Shown here: positions 1 to 8,888 of the stretch, in pieces | Numbering within the stretch: the stretch's first letter is position 1 | Layout: each line of letters begins with the position of its first letter | From: Oleispira sp051275515 | Lineage (GTDB): Bacteria; Pseudomonadota; Gammaproteobacteria; Pseudomonadales; Oceanobacteraceae | NCBI GenBank assembly: GCA_051275515.1 | Contig: JBNMOT010000001.1 | Coordinates: 1 to 64,000 of the forward strand | Reading direction: 5' to 3' | Length of the DNA: 64,000 nt | The notes under the pieces: model-generated | What the model was told of the DNA's origin: nothing | Seen by the model: the letters and a program-made list of their open reading frames with translations, nothing else | The model's database searches: none | Program-made: the position numbers and the translations under genes

Positions 1-2
1 CG

Positions 3-1295
3 ATGGGTAAGAACGTTGTCGTTTTAGGCACCCAATGGGGTGATGAAGGTAAAGGTAAAATTGTTGATCTACTAACGGAGAAAGCAACTGCGGTTGTTCG
101 TTTCCAAGGTGGCCACAATGCAGGGCATACATTAGTCATCGACGGTGTTAAGACCGCATTGCACTTGATCCCTTCGGGCATCTTGCGTGAAGGCGTTCAA
201 TGCATCATCGGTAACGGTGTTGTTGTTGCGCCGGACGCTCTGTTAAAAGAAGCACGTGCTCTAGAGGCTCGTGGCGTACCGGTAATGGAACGTCTACGTA
301 TCTCTCACGCCTGTCCTTTGATCTTGCCTTATCACGTTGCTTTAGATCAAGCGCGTGAAATCAAACGTGGCAATGCTAAAATCGGAACGACGGGCCGGGG
401 TATTGGACCAGCGTACGAAGATAAGGTTGCTCGTCGTGGTTTGCGTATTGGTGATATGTATCAGCCAGAATTCGCGGCTAAATTAAAAGACGTTATGGAA
501 TTCCATAATTTCTCTTTGGTCAACTACTACGGCGTTGAAGCCATTGATTACGACGAAACGTTAGCATTATGTGTCGATTGGGCTGAACAGATTAAAGCGG
601 TTGTTGTTGACGCGGTTGATCTGGTTCATACCATTCGTGAAGCCGGTGGCGACATCATGTTTGAAGGCGCTCAAGGTACCTTGCTTGATATCGACCACGG
701 TACTTACCCATTTGTAACGTCTTCAAATACGACCGCTGGCGGTGTTGCTTGTGGTTCTGGTGTGGGTCCTTTGTACCTTGATCAGATCATGGGTATTACT
801 AAAGCCTATACGACGCGTGTCGGTGAAGGTCCTTTCCCAACGGAGTTGTTTGACGACGTGGGTGAGCACTTATCAACAGTAGGCCAAGAAAAGGGCACCA
901 CCACTGGACGTTCGCGTCGCTGTGGTTGGTTCGATGCGGCATTAGTGAAGCATGCGATCCGTGTTAACTCGGTTAACGCTATCTGCCTAACGAAGCTTGA
1001 CGTTCTTGACGGCCTAGAAATAGTTAAGGTATGTGTTGGCTACCAAGATGCTGATGGCAATCGCATGAACGTTCCTGCGAGCGCTGATCAGTTTGCAAAG
1101 ATCACGCCTGTGTACAAAGAATTGCCCGGTTGGACTGAAAGTACAGTGGGCGCTCAATCGTTGGATCAACTTCCAGAGAATGCTAAGGCTTACATTCGTT
1201 TTATTGAAGACTCTATTGGCGCCCCTATCGATATTATTTCGACGGGTCCTGATCGCATTCAAACTATTGTATTGCGTCATAGCTTTGCGATCTAA
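3..1295 (+). CDS. purA: adenylosuccinate synthetase PurA
   Basis: Cytoplasmic enzyme joining IMP and aspartate with GTP to form adenylosuccinate, the first committed step to AMP. The 430-residue product has the usual family length. The N-terminal GDEGKGK P-loop lies at residues 13-19 with catalytic Asp14, and GGHNAGHT places catalytic His42. The C-terminal GTP-binding stretch with TTTGRSRRCGW is also present. The ATG is at position 3, so the gene is complete but its ribosome binding site and upstream neighbours are outside the window. A strong terminator follows about 55 bases after the stop, so it seems to end its transcription unit. Confidence 0.98.
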   Translation: MGKNVVVLGTQWGDEGKGKIVDLLTEKATAVVRFQGGHNAGHTLVIDGVKTALHLIPSGILREGVQCIIGNGVVVAPDALLKEARALEARGVPVMERLRISHACPLILPYHVALDQAREIKRGNAKIGTTGRGIGPAYEDKVARRGLRIGDMYQPEFAAKLKDVMEFHNFSLVNYYGVEAIDYDETLALCVDWAEQIKAVVVDAVDLVHTIREAGGDIMFEGAQGTLLDIDHGTYPFVTSSNTTAGGVACGSGVGPLYLDQIMGITKAYTTRVGEGPFPTELFDDVGEHLSTVGQEKGTTTGRSRRCGWFDAALVKHAIRVNSVNAICLTKLDVLDGLEIVKVCVGYQDADGNRMNVPASADQFAKITPVYKELPGWTESTVGAQSLDQLPENAKAYIRFIEDSIGAPIDIISTGPDRIQTIVLRHSFAI

Positions 1296-1351
1296 GTGTG
1301 AAACGTCATTCTAGATATTAGGATTTTCGGCTTTCGATAAGTTCAAGGCAT

Positions 1352-1390
1352 AAAAAAACCCAGTTCAAATCATTGATCTGGGTTTTTTTA
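1352..1390. terminator. bidirectional terminator after purA
   Basis: AAAAAAACCCAG and CTGGGTTTTTTT form a perfect stem around a loop of about 15 bases. A/T runs on both outer sides allow it to work in either direction. It most likely ends purA transcription. Confidence 0.85.
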
Positions 1391-1501
1391 TGCCAGCCAG
1401 TTAGCTATGCCGTATCTCTTTCGTTTTATTCAGGCTGTAAAACGAACCGCTCAGCACAAATATTGTGCAATACACCTTGCTAAAACACCAACGTAGGACA
1501 C

Positions 1502-1541
1502 AAAAAAACCCGCAATCTTGTAAAAAGAAAGCGGGTTTTTT
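1502..1541. terminator. terminator of the lipase/DUF1302/DUF1329 unit
   Basis: AAAAAACCCGC pairs with GCGGGTTTTTT around an A-rich loop. It lies about 40 bases past the DUF1329 stop, where it would end the minus-strand operon. Its flanking runs also suit plus-strand use, giving two back-to-back terminators between the convergent purA and DUF1329. Confidence 0.8.
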
Positions 1542-1581
1542 ATGAATCAAGACGTTAGCGAACTAACCTTCTTAAACCATT

Positions 1582-2946
1582 TTAGCGACGACCAGAGCGA
1601 CGTAGCGCTGCAGGAGTGTAGTCACCTGAACTACGCTCGAAACCAAAATCATAAGAAGTCTCTTCTTCATTATCAAGACCGTTTACTAAGTAACGACCCG
1701 AGTTCAAATCATAAATAGTTTCAAGGGTATACCAAGGAACGATTCTATCATAGAACATGATGTTGTGTGCTTCTGCTACACGCCATAGCTCACCACGACC
1801 ATCGTAATGATCGATAACAGTTGCCTGCCAAGTATCTTCATCAAGGTAGAAAGTACGCTTACCATAGATGTGACGCTTGCCTTCTTTCAACGTCGCTTCA
1901 ACCTTCCAAACACGGTGAATCTCATAACGTGCTAAATCTTGGTTGATATGACCCGGTTTTACGATTTGATCATACGTAATATCGCCAGAGTTTAACTTGT
2001 AAGAGTTGTAAGGCAAATAAAGCTCTTGCTTACCAACTAATTTCCAGTCATAGCGGTCAGTAGCACCGTTGTACATGTCGAAGTTATCAGCGGTACGTAA
2101 ACCGTCAGACGCAGTACCTGGTCCGTCATAAGCAACCTGTGGAGCACGACGAACACGACGTTGACCCGAGTTATATACCCAAGCTTTACGTGGCTCTTTA
2201 ATTTGGTCCAATGTTTCATGTACCAAAAGAACGTTACCGGCTAAGCGCGCTGGCGATACAACATCTTGCTTAAAGTAGAACAAAATATTGTCATCTACTG
2301 AAGGGTCGTAATCCGTTAATTCATTAGCGAAGGTGAATTCGTCTCTAAAGCGAACGATTGAATAATCACCGTTAGCTTGAGGAGTCGCCATACCTACTAT
2401 TCGAGAAACACTGCCGCCACGATAACGAACAATATGGTTCCAAATTGCCTCTTCACCCGTTGCTGGGATTGGGAAGGGAGTGCCTTCAATGTAATTAACT
2501 AAGCCGCCGCCGCCTGGCACTGTGCTAGTGTCAGTCGCGTTCTTTTTAGTCACATCGTAGATATGTTGCGGGTAAGCAGAAGAGCGTCGAGTCGTATAAA
2601 CCGGCATGCGATAAGACTCAGGGTACTTTTCGAACATGGCCATTTGGCCCGCGCTCAGCTTATCGGCGTAATCTTTGTAGTTTGCTGCAGTAATCGTATA
2701 TTTCAACTTATCTGAAGCAAACGGATTAGGGTGTTTATCGCCCCACTCATAGCCAGCAGGAGAGGTAGTAACACCCCCCGTCCATGCTGGTACATTACCG
2801 CTAGCGCTAGCGGCTTTTTCAGCCCCTATCGGGGTTAATGATGCACCTAGTTTTGCAGCTTCTTGCGGAGAAACTCCCGCATTCGCTGCAGCAACCATTA
2901 AGGAAAGCGCGACTGCGCTCCCAACTTTCTTATAATTTTTCAGCAT
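1582..2946 (-). CDS. DUF1329 family exported protein
   Basis: A 454-residue protein with a clear signal peptide (hydrophobic VALSLMVAAANA near residues 12-23, cleavage probably after ANA). The mature part carries the WTGG and 'NPFASDKL' region and the tyrosine/tryptophan-rich body typical of DUF1329. The family is predicted to act in the periplasm or at the outer membrane and usually sits beside a DUF1302 beta-barrel gene, as here (36-base gap). Its biochemical role is not established; carriage of hydrophobic compounds is the common suggestion. It is last in the unit lipase-DUF1302-DUF1329, which points to handling of lipase products. The second lipase unit at 8.9-13.5 kb has no DUF1329 gene, so this copy may serve both. 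Confidence 0.85.
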   Translation of the reverse strand: MLKNYKKVGSAVALSLMVAAANAGVSPQEAAKLGASLTPIGAEKAASASGNVPAWTGGVTTSPAGYEWGDKHPNPFASDKLKYTITAANYKDYADKLSAGQMAMFEKYPESYRMPVYTTRRSSAYPQHIYDVTKKNATDTSTVPGGGGLVNYIEGTPFPIPATGEEAIWNHIVRYRGGSVSRIVGMATPQANGDYSIVRFRDEFTFANELTDYDPSVDDNILFYFKQDVVSPARLAGNVLLVHETLDQIKEPRKAWVYNSGQRRVRRAPQVAYDGPGTASDGLRTADNFDMYNGATDRYDWKLVGKQELYLPYNSYKLNSGDITYDQIVKPGHINQDLARYEIHRVWKVEATLKEGKRHIYGKRTFYLDEDTWQATVIDHYDGRGELWRVAEAHNIMFYDRIVPWYTLETIYDLNSGRYLVNGLDNEEETSYDFGFERSSGDYTPAALRRSGRR

Positions 2947-2982
2947 TTATATGCCCTCGTACTTGATATATGTCTTACAAAA

Positions 2983-4884
2983 TTAGAATGAAAAACTTGC
3001 TGCTAATGCAATGTTATCACGATCCTTTCTATCATTGTAATCCCCACCACTATAGTCCGTATAGGTGAAAGTAGCTTGTGCTCTGTTCTGATAAGTTACT
3101 CTTATGCCAACTGCGACCGTTAGGCGTTCATCTATAAACTGCGAACCTGGCTCAGGACCGTTACCGATGTCGTAACCCATTCCAACGTAGGGTGTCGTGT
3201 TAAAACCTGCAAAAGCATTGTTGTAATTGATCCCCGAACGGAATCGGATACCACCAGAGAGCTGTGAAACATAGCCTTCATCATTACAACGACTCGCATC
3301 TATATTAGCAACTGTTCCCCCACTAATGCAATAATCAAATTCAGGGGAGGGTGCGTCAGGATCTATACCCGCATTATTACCAACGCCAAATGCGCCCGAG
3401 CGCCCGAATCGTGCATCGTCTAAACTGGGTAAATCAGGTATAAAAGTCGCGCCAATTTCAGCAGCAACAATGAAGCGGTCGCCCCCTAATACTCGATCAT
3501 AGAATTGGATAAAGGTCATTTGAGCTTGCCACACATCGAACTCGTCATAGCCCTTAGCCAACTCGCCGTATAGGTCTTCAGCACCCAAACCTGCTTTCTC
3601 TGCTTCAGCCTTACGCTGCTGGTATAAGCGACTCCATGGTAAGCCAAGACCGCCAAGAAGTAATTCAAAAGAGTTCCATTGAAGCGGTGCATCCGGGCGA
3701 TAGCTAAATTCACCACTAATAGCAACACCACTTTCACTGGTCGTTGCAAAGCTCATTCCCATTATCATTTGATCTTCAGGGTAAGAGACTTGATAAAGTG
3801 GGTAGTAACCCTTATAAAACGCATCGTCATTGACAGAACGGTCATCGCCATTCCCCAAATAGCCGCCACGATCTTGGTTGGTAACCGCACCGCTAATAAA
3901 GGGTAATCGGCTGTGGACATTCATAAAATAAATACCATACTCGGTTTCTTCTGCGTAAAAACGAGCAGAGACACCGTATTGGCCGTCATCTTTTGGCTCC
4001 ACATCCGATAAGCGCTCTGTCACCGGAGCGGTACGATCTTCGATTGAATCGCCAGCTGCGATTTCAGAATCGCGGAAGGCGAGGGTACTAAATTCATCCG
4101 CTGTTCCGCCTAAAATAACAGGACCACAGCCATCCGCTGCAAAATCAACATTAGAGAAGAAAGTGCCGCAAGGATCTATGCGTGTTTTTTCCCATTCAAG
4201 CTGATAAAAGGCATCCACACTTATATCAGGAGTAATGCCGATTGAGGTATAAATCATATTCACCGGCATTAGTAGATCTTTTACTTCCGCGCCTGGACGG
4301 CGAAAAGCAGCAGCATCTACTGGGTTAATGACGTTGAGACCGTTTTGGATAAAAGTACTTTCCCCCCAGCTAATGACCTGACGGCCTACGCGAAATGTTC
4401 CTGGCATATTACCGAGGTCGTAATCAGCCCACACATACGCATCAAGAAGATCATAACCAAGACCGGCAGCATTTTTAGTTGCCTCGTTAAGCTCTTTAAA
4501 CTCAGTCTCATTATCCATGAGTGCCGTATCATAGAAGCCTCTCACACGAAAGAAACCACCGTATTGCTTGTAGTTAATTTCTAAATCGGACCCATATTTG
4601 AAAACATTGGTATAAATGCTGTTCTTTTTAAAGTTAAGCGTACCGTCATCAAAGTTACCTGAGGATGCATTACCTTCAAGTCCAATCAGTGCGGCGTTGT
4701 ACCCATCAATGATATTTGTATCTGGAGCTTCTGTTCTCATCGCAACACCGTAACTAATGGTATTGTCCCAACGAGCCCTGAGATCGCCGAATGTGAACTC
4801 AGTAGCTTGAACGCCGCCAGCCACCGCCACGAGGGCGATGGCTAGCGGTAGTTTCGTTAACAATGTGTTATTTATTCTTTTCAT
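2983..4884 (-). CDS. DUF1302 family outer membrane protein, copy 1
   Basis: A 633-residue protein with a signal peptide (LPLAIALVAVAGGVQA, cleavage near residue 27) and a C-terminal aromatic residue (ASFSF), as expected for an outer membrane beta-barrel. The 'WGESTFIQ' and 'INPVDAAAFRRPGAEVKD' stretches are conserved with the copy at 8889-10874, so the two are paralogues. It starts 5 bases after the upstream lipase stop, which indicates translational coupling. DUF1302 proteins are thought to be outer membrane channels for hydrophobic compounds. Placement between a lipase and DUF1329 suggests uptake or export of lipid or its breakdown products; this is inference. Confidence 0.85.
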   Translation of the reverse strand: MKRINNTLLTKLPLAIALVAVAGGVQATEFTFGDLRARWDNTISYGVAMRTEAPDTNIIDGYNAALIGLEGNASSGNFDDGTLNFKKNSIYTNVFKYGSDLEINYKQYGGFFRVRGFYDTALMDNETEFKELNEATKNAAGLGYDLLDAYVWADYDLGNMPGTFRVGRQVISWGESTFIQNGLNVINPVDAAAFRRPGAEVKDLLMPVNMIYTSIGITPDISVDAFYQLEWEKTRIDPCGTFFSNVDFAADGCGPVILGGTADEFSTLAFRDSEIAAGDSIEDRTAPVTERLSDVEPKDDGQYGVSARFYAEETEYGIYFMNVHSRLPFISGAVTNQDRGGYLGNGDDRSVNDDAFYKGYYPLYQVSYPEDQMIMGMSFATTSESGVAISGEFSYRPDAPLQWNSFELLLGGLGLPWSRLYQQRKAEAEKAGLGAEDLYGELAKGYDEFDVWQAQMTFIQFYDRVLGGDRFIVAAEIGATFIPDLPSLDDARFGRSGAFGVGNNAGIDPDAPSPEFDYCISGGTVANIDASRCNDEGYVSQLSGGIRFRSGINYNNAFAGFNTTPYVGMGYDIGNGPEPGSQFIDERLTVAVGIRVTYQNRAQATFTYTDYSGGDYNDRKDRDNIALAASFSF

Positions 4885-4889
4885 TATTG

Positions 4890-7800
4890 TTACTCTCCTT
4901 GTACTGGTGTGTAACCAGTTTGCTCTGTTGCGATACCGTCAATAAATACTGGGTCTTGGTTAAGTGCTGCACCGTTAGTGGAAAAGAAAGAAGCCATTTG
5001 AGCGATCATGCTAGAGAACGTCGCATTATCATCACTTGTGATGAAAGTAACGTGGCTGCCTTTAGCAAAAGGAACGTAAGCTTTTTTGTTGAATTCAACC
5101 GTAGCAATATTCGTCGCATTGACCTGAGTTAAACCCATTTGCTCTGCAAGAGGTGTTGTTCCCACTAATGCATCACCAGAGGCCTCATTGTGTCTTAAGT
5201 TCGTTGGTGTGCCGTTAAGCTCGTAAGACAAGGTTGGTAAAACGTCTACATAAGGATTGGTTTCAGCAGACTTGAAGTAATCATCATTAGGTATGACGTG
5301 GTCAGGTGGGTATACACCGCCAAATGCTTGAATGATTGACGTTGGAATCCTGTCCGATCTATCACTACAAGCGCCTGTTTCTGCATTAAACGCAGGGCAA
5401 TCACCACCACCGATCATGCTATACATCATCACTGGAGTATCATCTTCACGCAAAATATCTGCGAAGTTAATGACATCAGCACTGTTCAACGCGGCTTGTA
5501 GCATTGACTGATACTTTTGTAGATTACTGGCATCTTGAGTAAGGTTTAAGCCTCCCAAGATTTTGGCTGTAATGGCCGGCGAGTTCTCGAGTACCTTCGT
5601 TAATACGCCACCTGGGTTGCCAAGTACAACACCTTGTATCTTAGGAAGGTTAAGGTTATTCGCTTGCACGGCCTCTTGGTTGTTAACGGCTACAAAAGCT
5701 GCAGAAACCATCGCGCCAAGTGAAGAGCCCGCGACATATACCTTATTAACATCAAGGTCAGGCGTGCCGTCATCATTCAGATCAATACTTCCAAGAGTTG
5801 CGTTCAGATGCATCAGATCAACAACGCCTTGACGAATGTTGTCACGCAAGCGTCCTAAGTTACCAATGTTGAAGAAGAAATCGCCTGATTTACCTAACAT
5901 GGGAGTATCGTCAGAACCATCAATGTCCATTGCTACTCGGGCATTGGTACCAGGTTGTGAAGCGAGGTTACGGTGACGTTCTTCAATGTTATCAAAGGCG
6001 GTGTCTAACTTTGCGTTCTCTGCATAGCCATAATCCCCATGCTCAACGTTAAAGCCGAAGTAAATATTGTCTCCACCAACACTGTCTCGACTATCACTAA
6101 CCGGTGCAACACCGTGCAGTGGTAAATCTATTGCAACGGTCACATAGCAATTGATTGCCATCGCGGTTCCCAAAGCAATGCTTGAGGCGCGATCAGCCGT
6201 AACGGCGTGGGCGTAAATAATGACAGGCCATTTATCAACAGTTGTACAGTCTGAACCGCCAATTGCGTCTGCAGAATAATTCAGTTTTGACGGAACCGTC
6301 ATCATCACAGGGGCATATTCTGTTTGATCGAGTGCAGCTAAAGGATAACGATAACTAACGTTAGTCATACCACCGGTGTAACCCGTGATATTGCCATCAG
6401 CATCTTTATTCTCGGTAACCCCTTCTGAGGTGAGCGCTCCAGTTGCCGGATCATATTTCATATTATCTGAAGGTGGACTAAGCGTATTATCGGCTGCCCA
6501 AACACTGTCGGTTGCGTAGCTTAGTCTAACGGCGGCAGCAATCGTGTTAGCGTCACCCGTGGCCACCGCTGCTGGATCTGTGATGGTAGGAGCCCCAAAA
6601 CCAACCGGTAGTTCGATTTGACCTTGAATAAAAGCAACCCCAATTTCATAAGGGGTGGTAAGGGGATACGATGATACTCTAAAAATTGAGCCAGTCCCGC
6701 TTGCAAACCCAAGGACGCCACCGACACCCGTAACATCAAGAGTCGTAGGGACAGTAGGGGAGGGAATATCGCCACTAACAATCCCATCATTCATAATGAA
6801 ATTAAAAGGTTGAGGCCCAGGTGTTGCTAATAGTGCGGAGATACCCGATATAATACCAGGTTCATTTGCTGCATCGACAATCGCAATTTCGAAAGCATTC
6901 GTTGTTTTCACGAATGCAATTTCGGCGGACGTTGGGTTGTCTACATCGGCAAAGGCTCCTGCGGCTGCCGTTGCTTTAACAATAGTGAGTATCGCTGTTG
7001 TTGCTAGTTCATTTGCAGCATCTACATCATTGCCATTATTTGATAAAGCCTCATTTCTGACGGAATCAAAGACTAAGCCCTCTGCCGTTGCAGGTTGAGT
7101 TGCCAATTCTTCAACAAAGATTTGAGGTGCTGCCATGGCGGTCAATACGTCAGAAGTACCACCGGTAGTAAACGCATAGCTTAAGATAATGTCGTCTTGA
7201 CCCAAAGCATTGTTACTTGACGTTGCTAAGTAACTGCCTGCAATAGCTTCCCAGCTTTGCAATACTGCTCTAACAGGCTCAAAATCAGGACTTGGCAGCA
7301 GGAGATCGCTCGCCAGTAAAGAGTATTCAGAAGAAGGTGCAATCGCATCACCTTCCGAATCTTTAATTTTATTTGTTAGGGCAATAATGTATTTTGTTTT
7401 TGGTTCTAAAGGATTAATTATACTAATACGTAAGTTATTAGTTCTACCGTCGTCTAATGAAAAATAGCTAACGCTGTAATCTACGTCACGAACAGGTTGC
7501 TGAGCTGCATCATCAATTGGACTTAGCCCAAGACTTTCTGAAACGGGAATAATACTTTCTAATAGTTCTAATGCGTCAATGCGAGAATCATCTTCTGCAT
7601 TTCGTAGCTTTATAAGGTTGACTGAATAAAGCTCTTGTAAGGTTGCAGCGTTGAGGCCAGAGGTAAATTCAATATCATGCGGTGCAACCGTTGATGAGCC
7701 TGATATTGAGTTTAGGGCTGTGGTTACAGGAGGAACTGAGTCACCCGCGCTTGCAGTACCATCCGTTATTGGGGCATTTAGAAATATTAAGTCATTCATT

Positions 7801-7982
7801 AAGGGTAATGTTTTACGAGCGGCAGAGAATATGGGCGATGTTGCTGCCGAGCTCCCTGGGCCACCGGCAGTAATTGGCGCGCTATCAACATCGCTATTGC
7901 CGGCTAAACTATTTATGTCACATGCCGTTAATCCCATCGTGCTTGAAGCGATTGCGAAGCTTAGGAGGGTTTTATTAAACAT
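4890..7982 (-). CDS. surface/extracellular lipase, Pla-1/cef-like lipoprotein, copy 1
   Basis: A 1030-residue predicted lipoprotein: the leader ends in LTAC, a lipobox with Cys21. The protein resembles the Pla-1/cef extracellular lipases, with a bacterial lipase N-terminal domain and a C-terminal alpha/beta hydrolase domain. The nucleophile elbow is GSSLG (Ser754), and His977 in KGSH is the likely catalytic histidine. A 'YAHAVTADRASS' segment followed by 'DLPLHG' matches the oxyanion region. It is first gene of the unit lipase-DUF1302-DUF1329. The promoter element at 8064-8109 is shared with the second lipase gene. Substrate (triglyceride, wax ester or polyester) cannot be read from the sequence. 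Confidence 0.85.
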   Translation of the reverse strand: MFNKTLLSFAIASSTMGLTACDINSLAGNSDVDSAPITAGGPGSSAATSPIFSAARKTLPLMNDLIFLNAPITDGTASAGDSVPPVTTALNSISGSSTVAPHDIEFTSGLNAATLQELYSVNLIKLRNAEDDSRIDALELLESIIPVSESLGLSPIDDAAQQPVRDVDYSVSYFSLDDGRTNNLRISIINPLEPKTKYIIALTNKIKDSEGDAIAPSSEYSLLASDLLLPSPDFEPVRAVLQSWEAIAGSYLATSSNNALGQDDIILSYAFTTGGTSDVLTAMAAPQIFVEELATQPATAEGLVFDSVRNEALSNNGNDVDAANELATTAILTIVKATAAAGAFADVDNPTSAEIAFVKTTNAFEIAIVDAANEPGIISGISALLATPGPQPFNFIMNDGIVSGDIPSPTVPTTLDVTGVGGVLGFASGTGSIFRVSSYPLTTPYEIGVAFIQGQIELPVGFGAPTITDPAAVATGDANTIAAAVRLSYATDSVWAADNTLSPPSDNMKYDPATGALTSEGVTENKDADGNITGYTGGMTNVSYRYPLAALDQTEYAPVMMTVPSKLNYSADAIGGSDCTTVDKWPVIIYAHAVTADRASSIALGTAMAINCYVTVAIDLPLHGVAPVSDSRDSVGGDNIYFGFNVEHGDYGYAENAKLDTAFDNIEERHRNLASQPGTNARVAMDIDGSDDTPMLGKSGDFFFNIGNLGRLRDNIRQGVVDLMHLNATLGSIDLNDDGTPDLDVNKVYVAGSSLGAMVSAAFVAVNNQEAVQANNLNLPKIQGVVLGNPGGVLTKVLENSPAITAKILGGLNLTQDASNLQKYQSMLQAALNSADVINFADILREDDTPVMMYSMIGGGDCPAFNAETGACSDRSDRIPTSIIQAFGGVYPPDHVIPNDDYFKSAETNPYVDVLPTLSYELNGTPTNLRHNEASGDALVGTTPLAEQMGLTQVNATNIATVEFNKKAYVPFAKGSHVTFITSDDNATFSSMIAQMASFFSTNGAALNQDPVFIDGIATEQTGYTPVQGE

Positions 7983-8063
7983 AGGGCAGATCCACCTTTC
8001 TTTTTTGTTATGATTGTAGTGAGTTAGAAATAGTTTCTTAATATTATTTCAACACATGTTCAA

Positions 8064-8109
8064 ATTATAATCGCCACCCAGATTATGCTCATCACTCCTT
8101 AGTATGATT
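8064..8109 (-). promoter_or_regulatory. lipase 1 promoter with conserved upstream element
   Basis: On the minus strand a -10 box TATAAT (8069-8064) lies 15 bases after the element core GAGTGATGAGCAT. The 25-base element (8085-8109) matches 23 of 25 bases of one upstream of the other lipase gene (13647-13671), at almost the same distance from the start codon (103 against 106 bases) and at the same 15-base spacing to the -10 box. No good -35 hexamer is seen, so the element probably binds an activator. Confidence 0.6.
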
Positions 8110-8826
8110 AGTGACAGGACTGTCTAAATTTAATGTTTCGAAAAGTACCAAACTACATTAAAGGTAAAGTTATACTAAAATATTATCAGTCACTCTTTAC
8201 TTATTAATTACTCTATGTTGATTGTTTATTCCGCTTTTTTAGAAGGTATTATTGCTTTAAATCTCTCCTCCTTAATTTTAAAACTTAACGTATCTAGTTT
8301 AAAAATAAGTTTCGTATTTTTTAAGAAATTTATTGTGAAAATAATGGGTTTTTTATGTGCTGCGCATACTGGAGAATTTTTATTCTTTAGTTCTGTATCT
8401 TTCCCCTTTCCAGACTCTAGTTTTTGATGAAATTATAATGACATTATTATGTAGTTTAAAATGTCCAAGTGCTCATATGTTGAGACGGATGTTTTATGAT
8501 TTGAAATTACGCAATTCAATAGAGTTCCCAATCTTTATCTCCAGTATTCCCCTTCGCATCACGAAGCGTGCATTTGGATTGGTTAGGCGGCACTAGAGCG
8601 TTCTATTTTTGAGTTAGGACTCCATGCATCTTTCATTCTTGCGCGTGTTAGTAAAAGGCGCGATCGAAGGTTATACCGGCTTGTATGAGCTTTGGGATCA
8701 TCATTTGATCCCATCGAAGTTGTGAGCCGGTATGAAACAAAACATTGTAGACAGCTTGTGACATGGCGTTGTAACGGCGGGGCAGAGTAGCTTGTAAGAG
8801 AAGTGCCTGCAGACACGGGCACCATT
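8110..8826. other. gap with no credible gene between the two lipase units
   Basis: About 700 bases with no convincing coding region. The part up to about 8600 is very A/T-rich and its open frames look random (long runs of Phe, Leu and Ile, no ribosome binding sites). The part from about 8610 to 8820 has a base composition closer to the neighbours and holds a large stem-loop. A minus-strand frame through it ends in readable protein-like sequence (…RWDQMMIPKLIQAGITFD…) but has no good start. It may be a gene remnant; I do not recognise it. Confidence 0.5.
8673..8733. repeat. large two-part stem-loop
   Basis: An outer 9-base inverted repeat ATACCGGCT/AGCCGGTAT encloses an inner perfect 8-base hairpin TGGGATCA/TGATCCCA with a 5-base loop. 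No T-run follows either arm, so it is not an ordinary terminator. It may be a structured RNA or the relic of a mobile element end. Confidence 0.55.
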
Positions 8827-8855
8827 AAAAAGGGGGCACAATGTGCCCCCTTTTA
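8827..8855. terminator. terminator of the second lipase unit
   Basis: AAAAGGGGGCAC pairs with GTGCCCCCTTTT around a 3-base loop. It lies about 35 bases past the DUF1302 copy 2 stop on the minus strand and shows that this unit ends without a DUF1329 gene. Confidence 0.85.
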
Positions 8856-8888
8856 TTCTACTGTTTAATTGGTATGCGACTCACGGCG

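Noticed and set aside
8582..8588. GTTAGGC, possible integron attC core
   Set aside because: No matching RYYYAAC partner at the proper distance and no integrase or cassette genes.
8215..8596. Plus-strand open frames in the A/T-rich gap
   Set aside because: Composition is that of translated A/T-rich DNA with no ribosome binding site or family resemblance.
8583..8825. Minus-strand 80-codon frame
   Set aside because: It runs through the stem-loop and is Ser/Arg/Thr-rich with no family; the other minus frame looks more protein-like but lacks a start.
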